Shown here piece after piece: positions 52,611 through 61,253 of a stretch of DNA of 64,000 nt. The position numbers and the translations under genes were made by a program. The notes under the pieces are model-generated. The model worked only from the letters and a program-made list of their open reading frames with translations. It was not told where the DNA came from and made no database searches. The DNA comes from CAZDDB01 sp963843285 (GTDB lineage Bacteria > Acidobacteriota > HRBIN11 > JAKEFK01), in assembly GCA_963843285.1 (NCBI GenBank), contig CAWJJO010000020.1, positions 1-64,000 on the forward strand. Reading direction: 5' to 3'. Numbering within the stretch: the stretch's first letter is position 1; the number at the start of each line of letters is the position of its first letter.

Positions 52611-54361
52611 GCGACCGGCAACTGCACTCGAAAGAGAGTACCTTCCTGTCCGCTTTCGACCTGTATGGTTCCGTTGTGCTGGATCAACAGTTTCTGCACG
52701 ATGGCCAGGCCGAGACCGACTCCCTCCTTCTTCGTTGAGAAGAAGGGAATGAAGATCCGCGCCAGATTTTCAGCATTAATTCCTCTACCATTGTCGCGGA
52801 CATCGATCACCCAATACTTGCCGTCGTCCGTTGGAGAGCCTGACACTTCCACATGTCCGGGGCGCATTGCTCCATCAATGGACTCCACCGCGTTCCGAAG
52901 CAAGTTGCCAAACACCTGCCGTAACATGGCTTCATCTCCGGAAATCTCAGGAAAGGCGCCTGAGGTGGAAATGACCACAGATCCGGTTCCCCGCGACACC
53001 CGCACCTCTTCTACGCACTCCTGGATCAAATCATTGAGATTTACGAGCGTCAGTTGAAGCTGAACCGGACCGGCGAAGGAAAGAAAATCTTTAACAACTC
53101 TTTGAAGCAGCTCCATCTCTTTATAAACCGGAGCGATATACGCTTTCTGCTCTTGCGAAATTTTGTTCTCCAGCAACTGCATATAGCCTGAAATGGTAGC
53201 CAGGGAATTCCGAAATTCGTGCGCTACACCCGCAGCCATTTCTCCGAGACTTGCAAATTTTTCTTTCAAAGCCATCGTTTGCTGTAGTTGTTTGAACTCT
53301 GTGATATCACTAAAGAGACAGAAAACACCGGCAAACTGATTCACCCGGTCCCGAAGAGGCATAATGCTTGCGCCCAGATAGCGCGTCCCATTTGGCCGTT
53401 TGACCTCAAGTTCTGCGCGATTGATATGAATTTGTTCGCGAAAGCAGCGATCGATATCTTGCATGAAGTCCACCGAAACGGGGCTCATGATCTCTGCATA
53501 GGGATGTGACAGAACGTCCACACGTGGAATCTGCAAAATCGATTCCGCGGCGAAGTTGAACACCCGGATGACGCCGCTTTGATCGATCAGAAGCAACCCG
53601 CTGCTAATACTGCCGATCAGGTCTTGATTCAGCTGCTGCACTTCGTCTGCGCGGGCCTTCTCCGACCGGTGCAGGCGCTCCAGCTCCACTTCCTTTTCCT
53701 TGAGCTGTCCGATCACTCGCTGAAACGTATTGATAATCAAGTCCGCTTCATTTTGCGCTGAAACGGATCGAACAGTCTGAGGAACGGACTTTGCGGTCTG
53801 CAGCAGCAATCGAAAAGGACGCAGCGATGCCTCAATAAAATAAAATCCCAATAGCGCGGCAAACCCCATCAAAACGAAATTCAGGTAGTTGACAATTTTC
53901 GTGGAACGTTGAATCTGGACAAGCTTCTCAATCCCAAAAATCAGGATCATCGATCGAATTTGATCGATTTGCCGGTATTGCGTCGGAAAAAGAAGGTATT
54001 TGTCCCAGCGCAACTCCTGGGGACCCTGTAGTAGCTGACCCGGAGAATCGAGAATTTTCTCGATTTGCGGAGGCAGACCGGAGATCAGTTTTACTTCCGG
54101 CCGCAAATCCTTCCCGTAGAGAACTGCGCCTTCGACTCCATAGGTCTTCATCCTGCTTTGAAGGAAATCTTCGATTCGAACCGTTGGCGGCGCCTCGTTG
54201 CTGAGCTCTTCCGAAATTTGATTTGCAGCAAATGCAGTACGCTGCTCGACATCCCGGTTCAGGGATTGGAATGCAAGAGACAGAAGCTTGCTGGAATTGT
54301 AGCTGTTGAGGACGAGCGCGATCAGGAAGAGCAGCAGAACCAGCCGTACCGTCACTCGCAT
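52607..54361 (-). CDS. Membrane PAS sensor histidine kinase (NtrB/AtoS type)
   Basis: 584 residues. Helix one (LVLLLFLIALVLNSY), an outside domain of about 150 residues, helix two (IVNYLNFVLMGFAALLGFYF), then a PAS domain (LIGSISSGLLLIDQSG...; CLFSDITEF), HisKA with VAHEFRNSLATISGYMQ and HATPase with NLLRNAVESIDG, DNGRGI and FFSTKKEGVGLGLAIVQ. All catalytic boxes are intact. This domain order often pairs with NtrC-type regulators, but none is adjacent. It is followed by the DMT gene. The ATG is only six bases after an extended -10 (TGGTATGCT). Confidence 0.92.
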   Translation of the reverse strand: MRVTVRLVLLLFLIALVLNSYNSSKLLSLAFQSLNRDVEQRTAFAANQISEELSNEAPPTVRIEDFLQSRMKTYGVEGAVLYGKDLRPEVKLISGLPPQIEKILDSPGQLLQGPQELRWDKYLLFPTQYRQIDQIRSMILIFGIEKLVQIQRSTKIVNYLNFVLMGFAALLGFYFIEASLRPFRLLLQTAKSVPQTVRSVSAQNEADLIINTFQRVIGQLKEKEVELERLHRSEKARADEVQQLNQDLIGSISSGLLLIDQSGVIRVFNFAAESILQIPRVDVLSHPYAEIMSPVSVDFMQDIDRCFREQIHINRAELEVKRPNGTRYLGASIMPLRDRVNQFAGVFCLFSDITEFKQLQQTMALKEKFASLGEMAAGVAHEFRNSLATISGYMQLLENKISQEQKAYIAPVYKEMELLQRVVKDFLSFAGPVQLQLTLVNLNDLIQECVEEVRVSRGTGSVVISTSGAFPEISGDEAMLRQVFGNLLRNAVESIDGAMRPGHVEVSGSPTDDGKYWVIDVRDNGRGINAENLARIFIPFFSTKKEGVGLGLAIVQKLLIQHNGTIQVESGQEGTLFRVQLPVA

Positions 54362-54391
54362 GCTGTTAGCATACCACTTCAGTTTCAGGCC

Positions 54392-54465
54392 GTAGGGGCG
54401 ACCCTTGTGGTCGCCCGCTTCGAAGAATTGCGACTTGTGAGGGCGACCACAAGGGTCGCCCCTAC
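54392..54465. repeat. GTAGGGGCGACC paired palindromes
   Basis: Two full units in head-to-head order, GTAGGGGCGACCCTTGTGGTCGCCC and GGGCGACCACAAGGGTCGCCCCTAC, around 24 bases. It lies between the rocD stop and the kinase start, both on the minus strand. Confidence 0.9.
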
Positions 54466-54470
54466 CACCT

Positions 54471-55667
54471 TTAGGAGAGGACGGCTTTTAACTGATCACA
54501 GGCCCAATCGATTTCTTCCTGCGAGATGACCAGGGGCGGAGCAAGTCGAATTACATGTTCATGTGTTTCCTTGCACAACATACCGCGATTCTTGAGTGCC
54601 TCACAGAATCTACGCGCGCCCCCCGCTTCGGGCTTCAATTCAATTCCAATGAATAGTCCGCGGCCACGAACTTCCCTCACATGGGGACTGGAAATTCCTC
54701 TTACTTTGTTGAGGAAATAACCACCCAGCTCCGCAGATTTTTCCACCAGCCTTTCTTCAACAATGACGCGCAATGCTTCGCGGGCGACAGCGCACGCAAG
54801 CGGATTTCCACCAAAAGTGCTTCCATGATCTCCGGGCCGATATACGCCCAGAATCTCGCGGGATGCAAGCACCGCGGAAATCGGATAGATCCCGCCTGCC
54901 AGGGCCTTACCGATGATCACCATGTCCGCGCGCACTTTCTCATGATCCAGCGCAAATAGAGCCCCCGCCCTTCCAAGACCGCTCTGGATTTCATCGGAGA
55001 TAAACAACACACGGTTCTCGCGGCAAATTTCAGCTGCTTTCCTCAAATACCCATCCGGAGGAAATTTCACGCCGGCTTCCCCCTGGATCGGTTCCACAAG
55101 AAAACCAACTGTGTTCGGAGTGATCGCCTTCCGAAGCGCTTCGGCATCACCATATGGAACGATCTTGAAACCGGGTGTAAATGGACCAAAATTCTCACGG
55201 TACTGAGATTCGGTAGAAAAGCTCACAATCGTGACGGTCCTGCCATGAAAGTTATCCGAGCACGCGATGATCTCTGCTTTATCCAATTCGACTTTCTTAA
55301 TCTGATAACCCCATTTGCGTGCTGTCTTCACCGCGGTTTCGACCGCTTCCGCTCCGGAGTTCATCGGAAGAACCATTTCATAACCGGTAAGCTCGCTCAG
55401 TTCCTTGCAGAAGAGGCCGAACTGATCGTTCCGAAACGCGCGTGAAGTTAACGTGACTTTTGCCGCCTGTTCGACCAGCGCTTTCAAAATCCGTGGATGG
55501 CGGTGCCCTTGATTGACGGCTGAATAGGCGCTCAAACAATCCAGATAACGATTGCCTTCTACATCGTAGACCCAGACGCCCTCTGCGCGGTTGATCACCA
55601 CATCCAGTGGATGATAATTGTGAGCGCTATAGCGCTCTTCCAGTTCGATATAATCCTTTGTTTGCAT
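54471..55667 (-). CDS. rocD: Ornithine--oxo-acid aminotransferase
   Basis: 398 residues, class III PLP aminotransferase. SAYSAVNQGHRHP, MNSGAEAVETAVKTARKW, NFHGRTVTIVSFST, EPIQGEAGV, ISDEIQSGLGR and the PLP lysine in IIGKALAGGIYPISAV are in place; ERYSAHNYHPLDVVI at the N-terminus is specific to ornithine aminotransferases. It moves the delta-amino group of ornithine to 2-oxoglutarate, giving glutamate semialdehyde. GGAAGGA precedes the ATG. It stands alone, divergent from rho. Confidence 0.94.
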   Translation of the reverse strand: MQTKDYIELEERYSAHNYHPLDVVINRAEGVWVYDVEGNRYLDCLSAYSAVNQGHRHPRILKALVEQAAKVTLTSRAFRNDQFGLFCKELSELTGYEMVLPMNSGAEAVETAVKTARKWGYQIKKVELDKAEIIACSDNFHGRTVTIVSFSTESQYRENFGPFTPGFKIVPYGDAEALRKAITPNTVGFLVEPIQGEAGVKFPPDGYLRKAAEICRENRVLFISDEIQSGLGRAGALFALDHEKVRADMVIIGKALAGGIYPISAVLASREILGVYRPGDHGSTFGGNPLACAVAREALRVIVEERLVEKSAELGGYFLNKVRGISSPHVREVRGRGLFIGIELKPEAGGARRFCEALKNRGMLCKETHEHVIRLAPPLVISQEEIDWACDQLKAVLS

Positions 55668-55753
55668 GATATCCTTCCAGTCTGAATTTTCTAAGTTCGA
55701 TAGCGTATCATATTCGTCAATTTCAGAGTAGAGCCATTCTCTCCATTTTCGGT

Positions 55754-55759
55754 TATAAT
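55754..55759 (+). promoter_or_regulatory. -10 box of rho
   Basis: TATAAT with no good -35 partner, 18 bases before the ATG at 55778. It argues against the in-frame TTG at 55760 as the start. Confidence 0.45.
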
Positions 55760-55777
55760 TTGAGGCTCTTTCCCATC

Positions 55778-57016
55778 ATGCAAGATCATCAAAGACAAGC
55801 TCATCCCGAACACAGGCGAAGAAACCGTCGTCGGTTCCGGCGACAACCCTCCGGCGGAGGGACGCCGCAAACGAGGCCGGTGGATCAAAGTCCAGGACCT
55901 GAGAAGGAAGTTACAGGAATCCTGGACGTTCTTCCCAACGGAGCGGGATTCTTGCGTCAAGCCGATCACGACTTGCTCCCATCCCAGGAAGATTTTTTTG
56001 TATCGCCGAATCTGATCCGCGAACGTAATCTCAAAACGGGAATCCTGGTCAAGGGGCTTGCCCAATCCAACCCGCACCGAGGCAAGGCGCCTGCCGTCAC
56101 TCGGATTCTCGAGCTGAATGGGATCCCTGCGGAAAAATATGTTGCCCCCGTACCTTTTGATCGACAGATCAGCATCGATCCAGTCGAGCGTTTTGTTCTG
56201 ACACCGGCGAAAGATGCGGTAGCGGAAAGATCCATGCGTCTGCTGGAATTAATGGTGCCCATCGGCAAAGGACAGCGTGGTCTGATTGTCGCGCCTCCCA
56301 GGACAGGGAAAACGACGCTCTTGCACAACCTGGCATCCTCCATCGCGGAACATCATCCCGAAACATTTGTGATCGCTTTGCTGGTGGACGAACGACCCGA
56401 AGAAGTGACGCATTTCAAACGGAGCGTGCAGGGAGTAGTCGTGGCCTCTTCATCGGACAAGGAGGCGGCTTCGCATTTAAGAATCGCGAAACTGACACTG
56501 GAAATGGCAAGAAGCATGGCGGAGCATGGCCGAGATGTGTTTCTGCTGCTGGATTCGATCACACGATTGGGACGGGCCTCCAACCGGGAAGAATCTCATC
56601 GAGGCAAAACACTCAGCGGGGGTGTCGGGAGCCGCGCGCTGGAGTTTCCGCGAAGGTTTTTCGGGTCTGCGCGCAAACTCGAAGACGGTGGCAGTCTGAC
56701 GATTGTGGCAACCGCCCTGATCGATACCGGTAGCCGGATGGATGAAGTCATTTTTCAGGAGTTCAAGGGTACCGGAAATATGGAGCTGGTTCTGGATCGA
56801 AAGATTGCAGACAGCCGCATTTTTCCAGCGGTCAATCTTAGCCAATCCGGAACGCGCAAGGAAGAAAAGATCTTGCCTCCCGATTGGCTCATCGCCTCAC
56901 AAAGACTGCGAAGGCATCTCTCCACTTTACCGCCTCCGGATGCGCTGGACGTCCTGTTGGAACGGCTTGTAAAAGCAGAAAGCACACAGTCCTTTTGTTC
57001 CTCGTTGGCACAGTAG
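55778..57016 (+). CDS. rho: Transcription termination factor Rho
   Basis: 412 residues from the ATG at 55778. A short, basic N-terminus (HPEHRRRNRRRFRRQPSGGG) replaces the longer helical part of other Rho proteins; the cold-shock-like RNA site follows (GILDVLPNGAGFLRQ; DFFVSPNLIRERNL). The ATPase has Walker A APPRTGKTTLL, Walker B VFLLLDSITRLGRA, and RRFFGSARKLEDGGSLTIVATALIDTGSRMDEVIF split into the expected Q- and R-loops; SGGVGSRAL stands where SGGVDANAL is usual. The stop TAG is formed by the first bases of repeat copy 4. Confidence 0.94.
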   Translation: MQDHQRQAHPEHRRRNRRRFRRQPSGGGTPQTRPVDQSPGPEKEVTGILDVLPNGAGFLRQADHDLLPSQEDFFVSPNLIRERNLKTGILVKGLAQSNPHRGKAPAVTRILELNGIPAEKYVAPVPFDRQISIDPVERFVLTPAKDAVAERSMRLLELMVPIGKGQRGLIVAPPRTGKTTLLHNLASSIAEHHPETFVIALLVDERPEEVTHFKRSVQGVVVASSSDKEAASHLRIAKLTLEMARSMAEHGRDVFLLLDSITRLGRASNREESHRGKTLSGGVGSRALEFPRRFFGSARKLEDGGSLTIVATALIDTGSRMDEVIFQEFKGTGNMELVLDRKIADSRIFPAVNLSQSGTRKEEKILPPDWLIASQRLRRHLSTLPPPDALDVLLERLVKAESTQSFCSSLAQ

Positions 57017-57254
57017 GGGCTGTGCATCTGCCACGCAGAAGGCGCAAGATCGCAATAGTGAGTTCTTTTTGGAAAAGCAATTTTGGATCATTCAAGTGCG
57101 CGCAAATGCACAGCCCGGCGGCAGATCGCATGATCTCACATTTCGCATGACGGACTGAGCATTTTCAAATGCAACCAGATCGTGCACGAAGGAGAACCAC
57201 CACCGATTTGTCGCCCGGACAGGCACAAATGTTTGGAAAATGCTCAGCCCCTAC
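57013..57254 (-). repeat. Twin stem-loop repeat, copy 4
   Basis: On the minus strand: GTAGGGGCTGAGCATTTT pairs with AAAATGCTCAGTCC-like sequence around a 71-base loop (57166-57236); then GGGCTGTGCATTTGCG and the closing arm GGCAGATGCACAGCCCCTAC. TGATCCAAAATTGCTTTT is in the right loop as in copy 1. It lies exactly between two convergent genes and its two ends are their stop codons. Confidence 0.9.
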
Positions 57255-58780
57255 CAATGCACATCCTTCAGAACACGCCAGTCGCTGTCGGGCGTGAGCT
57301 GCATTCCCTGCAGTTCCTTGCGCATGACAGCAAAAGTCGATTCGTACCAGAGAGAAATATACGGACAATCCTCGGCTACCTGCTTTTGAACAAGTGAATA
57401 GTACTGCCGCTGCAGCTCCTCCGTGGGAGCCGTTTTCGCTTTCTGCACCCATTCATCCACCTTCGGATCGCTGTATTTGCCGCGGTTCCGGCTGCCGTTG
57501 GTGGAAAATACATTGCGCAAAATATCCGGATCGCTTTCTCCAACCCACATCAGCATGCACAATTGAAAATTGCCCCGGTTGATATCCGAAAAGAACGTAG
57601 CCCACTCATACGATCGAATGTTTAGGCCGATCCCGACAGCTTTCAGATCGCTTTGCACTGCGGCAGCGACTGTGCGTCGGAATTCGATCGTAGTGAGCTT
57701 CAGCGTCAAATCAAATCTTGTGCCCGGACCGTCCCCATCCCGGTCGGGGTAACCTGCCTGGTCCAGAAGTCGCGAGGCGCTATTTGGATCATATGATACA
57801 CGTAGTACGTTTGGCTCGTAAGACCAGTGATGAGGGGCCAGAATCCCCGTGGCAGGGACTGCTTCGCCGTGAAACAGGCTGCGAATGATGGAAGGACGAT
57901 TGATAGCGGCGCCGATCGCCCGCCGGACCTTTCTGTCCGCCAGCAGCGGGTCTCTCAAGTTGATCCCCACATAGTAGTAATTATTGCCGGGTCGCGTAAC
58001 AACCCTCAGCTCCGGATCGGATGCCAGAACCTGCAGGTAGTCGGGAGGCACACCTCCCGTCCCCAGTATCAGGTCAATGCTTCCCTTCTTCATCTCCAGT
58101 GCGCGCGTGGTTGCATCGGGAATGATCTTGATCTGAAGAAATCGAACCTTCGGAACGCCTTCAAAATAATCACGAAACGCCTCCAGAGTTGCTCCCGAAT
58201 CCCGTTCAAATTCGAGCATCCGGTAGGGTCCGGTGCCAACCGGCCTTTCCGCAAATGACACATCTGTACGATCCGGAATGATCCCCAGAGTGAGATTCAC
58301 CAGCAATCCATTGAACGGCTCACGCAGATGAATCTCCACAACATCGGCAGAGACCGCAGTCACGGATACAACGCTCTCCAATGCAGCTTTCTTGCTGGTA
58401 TGGACCGTCCCGTTCAAAATCGTATTGAATGTAAACACCACGTCTGCGGCGTCCAGCAAGGTTCCGTCATGAAAGCGCACACCTTTTCGCAGATGAAACC
58501 GGTACAGTAAAGGCGTGACTTTTTCCCAGGAATCGGCAAGATCGGGAATCATCCGATCGTGTTCGTCCTTCTTCAACAGACCGTTGTAAAGAAGATGGCA
58601 GAAATTTTCGGATGCTTTGTCGATTCCGATCCGCGGATCCAGATCAGTGGGAGAACTCTCGGCGGCAAGAACGAGGGTATCAGTACGATGAGGAACTCGT
58701 TTGCCCTGAGTGCATGCAACCGGGGAAACAAGGATGGCAGCTATGAAACAAAGAAGCAGTCTCTTTGGCTTGATGGACAC
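57251..58780 (-). CDS. Family-5 (peptide/nickel-type) substrate-binding lipoprotein
   Basis: 509 residues from a GTG at 58780. Lipobox LVSPVAC at residue 23. The SBP_bac_5 fold is clear: TDLDPRIGIDKASENFCHLLYNGL, YRFHLRKGVRFHDGTLLDAADVVFTF, VGTGPYRM and YYVGINLRDPLLADRKVRRAIGAAI. Such proteins bring peptides or other solutes to ABC transporters; no permease or ATPase gene is adjacent. It starts five bases after the truncated SLBB gene. The stop codon is given by repeat copy 4. Confidence 0.9.
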   Translation of the reverse strand: MSIKPKRLLLCFIAAILVSPVACTQGKRVPHRTDTLVLAAESSPTDLDPRIGIDKASENFCHLLYNGLLKKDEHDRMIPDLADSWEKVTPLLYRFHLRKGVRFHDGTLLDAADVVFTFNTILNGTVHTSKKAALESVVSVTAVSADVVEIHLREPFNGLLVNLTLGIIPDRTDVSFAERPVGTGPYRMLEFERDSGATLEAFRDYFEGVPKVRFLQIKIIPDATTRALEMKKGSIDLILGTGGVPPDYLQVLASDPELRVVTRPGNNYYYVGINLRDPLLADRKVRRAIGAAINRPSIIRSLFHGEAVPATGILAPHHWSYEPNVLRVSYDPNSASRLLDQAGYPDRDGDGPGTRFDLTLKLTTIEFRRTVAAAVQSDLKAVGIGLNIRSYEWATFFSDINRGNFQLCMLMWVGESDPDILRNVFSTNGSRNRGKYSDPKVDEWVQKAKTAPTEELQRQYYSLVQKQVAEDCPYISLWYESTFAVMRKELQGMQLTPDSDWRVLKDVHW

Positions 58781-58785
58781 CAGCT

Positions 58786-59346
58786 TCAGAAGAAACTTTG
58801 CGGAACGTTGACTACGTCACCCGAAAACAGCGGGATGTCCGGCTTTTTCCCTTTAATGATGTCCTTCAGATTTGCTTTGATAATTATTTCCGCGCCAGTT
58901 TCATCTTTGCGCTTGATCTGGATTTTTGACTCGCTTGCATCCGGTGTCGGGCCACCTGCGCGGGCAATCAGGGAAACAAGGATGACAGGTTCAATCGAAG
59001 GAAACTCCAGAACGCCCGGATTCTTTACCGCTCCGAAAACGTAGATCACAATTTTCTTATCAGCCGGAATGTTGATCGTGTCTCCCGGATAGATCTGTAT
59101 GTTTAAAGGTTGATTCCCGTTGTTCATCAAATCGTATAGATCGATCACGATTTTCGGTAAGCCGGGGCGAATGATGAAACACAATCGTCCGGCGCCTGGG
59201 TCCACACCGCCGACTTCAGAAAGGAGCTGCAACAACGAAAGCTGGCTCAGGATGTAGTGGGGTCCCGGACTTTTGACCGCGCCCAATACTGAAACCTGAC
59301 GGCTCTTATATTCTTTGATCACCACAGACACATTTGCATTGTTCAC
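58786..59346 (-). pseudogene. Truncated polysaccharide-export (SLBB) protein
   Basis: 186 residues with two SLBB domains: SRQVSVLGAVKSPGPHYI and KKIVIYVFGAVKNPGVLEF, followed by GDVVNVPQSFF. Wza-type exporters carry a signal peptide and a Poly_export domain of about 90 residues in front; both are missing here. In the same frame the sense reaches only ten residues upstream of the GTG start (IANALQAKFV) and then meets TAA. The remaining 232 bases up to the next gene show no exporter sequence in any frame. So it is an N-terminally cut remnant, or a small periplasm-less protein of new use. No capsule genes lie near. Confidence 0.7.
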
Positions 59347-59578
59347 AAATTTTGCTTGCAGAGCGTTCGCAATTTATCAACTTTGGCCTTTTCCACCAGA
59401 GCGTAATCTTTTCCACGCAAATGTCAAACCTACTTCGATCCGTTCATCGAGCACAAAGAGCACTGTAGCACAGGAGTCTAAGCGAGTGAGTAGTGGCTTT
59501 GCCTGCTTGTACACTCGTGGCCACCTATCGTTCGATTCCGGAATGTGATAAGAAGTGTTCTCAGGCCTAGCAGATCTC

Positions 59579-60733
59579 ATGAAGACAGAACCCGGGAAAA
59601 ACAACGGTGTGTGGCAAATTCTGCTTTTGTTCGTTTTTACACGAATGATTTTGGCGGCCATTGGAGTTCTGTCGATTTTTTATTTTCCCTCTGCGCGAAA
59701 GGTATTCCCGGTCACGGATCTCCAGTATCACAAAGTACAGCCTGCATTTCTGGAAATGTGGGCCCGCTGGGATTCCGAATGGTATCTGTTGATTGCAGAT
59801 CACGGATATGATTCTTATCCGTACTTCAAGGACTTCGGGCATGGAAAATATTTGCCTCAAAACACGGCGAATTTCTTCCCCGGCTATCCCCTCTTGATCC
59901 GTTTCGCCAGCCACCTGGTTCGAAATAGCGTGCTGGCGGGAGTGCTCATCTCCAATCTTTCGGCGCTCTTCTTTCTCTATTTTCTTTATAAACTTGGCGC
60001 CAGATGGTTCGATGAGGAGTCCGCTTTTCGTGGCTCGTTGTTCTGTGTATTGTTTCCAACCAGTTTTTTCCTGTCTGCCGTTTATTCAGAATCTCTTTTT
60101 CTGGCAGCCCTTCTCGGCTGTTTTTATTTTCTGGAAGAGAAGCGGCTTCTGCCGGCGGTTCTGGCATGCTCCCTGGCCGTGATCACACGCCCGCAGGCCA
60201 TTCTGGCTGCGCCCGCCATTTTGCTGTTAGCTGTCCAAAGACTTCAGGAAAAAAAGATCCTCGGTTGCGTTGCAATTGGCGCTGCGATTGCGATTCCATT
60301 TTGCAGTCATCTCTGGTTCCTGCAGGAGACTTTTGGATCTTTCCGCTCAATCTTTGAGGGGCAGGACTACTTCCGGGGTGAGTCCCGCTATCCGCTCTAC
60401 GCGCTTGTGCGATTCGCGCAAAGCAACATTGCGATTCATGGTCAACACAATTCTTTGATCGATTTTCTCTTCGCCTGCTTCAACCTTCTCGTGCTTGCCC
60501 TTTCGTTCCGAAAAATCCCTTGGCCGTACTACCTGTTTAGTACTATGATCATATTATTTCCACTCTCCAGTTCGTTGTTCTCCTTTTCGCGGTTATGCCT
60601 CGTCAACTTTCCTCTTTTTCTGTATCTGGGACACAGGCTGACGGGTCGATTTGCGTTCTTGATGCAGGTGTCCTCCGCGATGTTGCTTGCGTTCTTCATG
60701 GCGGCGTTTGCCAACTCGTACTGGGTAGGATAA
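59579..60733 (+). CDS. GT-C mannosyltransferase-like membrane protein (PIG-V type)
   Basis: 384 residues from the ATG at 59579 with about nine helices. The first outside loop holds WARWDSEWYLLIADHGY and NTANFFPGYPLLIR, the two patterns of the PIG-V/GPI mannosyltransferase group, in which the Trp-Asp pair is catalytic. YSESLFLAALLGCFYF and ITRPQAIL also fit. It would take mannose or another sugar from a polyprenyl-phosphate carrier at the outer face of the membrane. Acceptor unknown. The cut SLBB gene lies divergent to it. Confidence 0.83.
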   Translation: MKTEPGKNNGVWQILLLFVFTRMILAAIGVLSIFYFPSARKVFPVTDLQYHKVQPAFLEMWARWDSEWYLLIADHGYDSYPYFKDFGHGKYLPQNTANFFPGYPLLIRFASHLVRNSVLAGVLISNLSALFFLYFLYKLGARWFDEESAFRGSLFCVLFPTSFFLSAVYSESLFLAALLGCFYFLEEKRLLPAVLACSLAVITRPQAILAAPAILLLAVQRLQEKKILGCVAIGAAIAIPFCSHLWFLQETFGSFRSIFEGQDYFRGESRYPLYALVRFAQSNIAIHGQHNSLIDFLFACFNLLVLALSFRKIPWPYYLFSTMIILFPLSSSLFSFSRLCLVNFPLFLYLGHRLTGRFAFLMQVSSAMLLAFFMAAFANSYWVG

Positions 60734-60863
60734 TCACGAATATTTTTGGAGTCGCGGGCCTCCGTGCCCGTGGGAAGTGCTGTATCACATTTGCTGGCAG
60801 GGAGGCTCGCTGGTCCAGAGCAGGGTCCGGAAGAATTTGAGCGGCAAGGAACACTATTCATAG

Positions 60864-60892
60864 TTGTGGGGTTCTTTCGCTTCGTTTAGACT
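60864..60892 (+). promoter_or_regulatory. Sigma-70-type promoter of the arsenosugar gene pair
   Basis: TTGTGG (60864-60869), 17-base spacer, TAGACT (60887-60892), about 21 bases before the ATG at 60914, which has GGAGG in front. The 180-base gap before it also has a GGGCCTCCGTGCCC hairpin near 60760. Confidence 0.55.
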
Positions 60893-60913
60893 TGTAGGGA
60901 CGTTGGAGGCGTA

Positions 60914-61246
60914 ATGGAACATTATTATCATAAGGATGATCTTGCAAAATTTCCTGAAATCGGAAAGGATAGCCCGCAGCTCTGGGAGAAGTTTCTCGCA
61001 TGGTATTCAGCCGTTTTTGCGGAAGGCAGCCTTACAGAGAGAGAAAAGGCGCTGATCGCTCTCGCCGTGGCGCATACAGTCCAATGTCCGTATTGCATTG
61101 ACGCCTACACTACTACATGTCTGGAAAAAGGATCCAATTTGGAACAGATGACCGAAGCGGTTCATGTCGCGGCAGCGATTCGCGGCGGCTCTTCACTGGT
61201 ACATGGCATTCAGATGCGAAACATTGTGGAAAAGTTGGAGATGTAA
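60914..61246 (+). CDS. Arsenosugar-associated AhpD/CMD-like peroxidase-type protein
   Basis: 110 residues, a carboxymuconolactone-decarboxylase fold with the AhpD redox pair C58-P-Y-C61 in VAHTVQCPYCIDAYT and a histidine three residues before it. REKALIALAVAHTV and AVHVAAAIRGGSSLVHG are typical of the subgroup that stands beside arsS. It may reduce peroxides or serve as a thiol partner of ArsS; neither is proven. The next gene starts seven bases on. Confidence 0.87.
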   Translation: MEHYYHKDDLAKFPEIGKDSPQLWEKFLAWYSAVFAEGSLTEREKALIALAVAHTVQCPYCIDAYTTTCLEKGSNLEQMTEAVHVAAAIRGGSSLVHGIQMRNIVEKLEM

Positions 61247-61253
61247 AGACAGC

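Noticed and set aside
59377..59661. 94-codon minus-strand frame as the missing exporter N-terminus
   Set aside because: It has no signal peptide or Poly_export pattern and overlaps the start of the PIG-V-type gene.
61164..61253. Upstream extension of arsS
   Set aside because: It overlaps the peroxidase-like gene in another frame; the ATG at 61254 gives the family's normal N-terminus.
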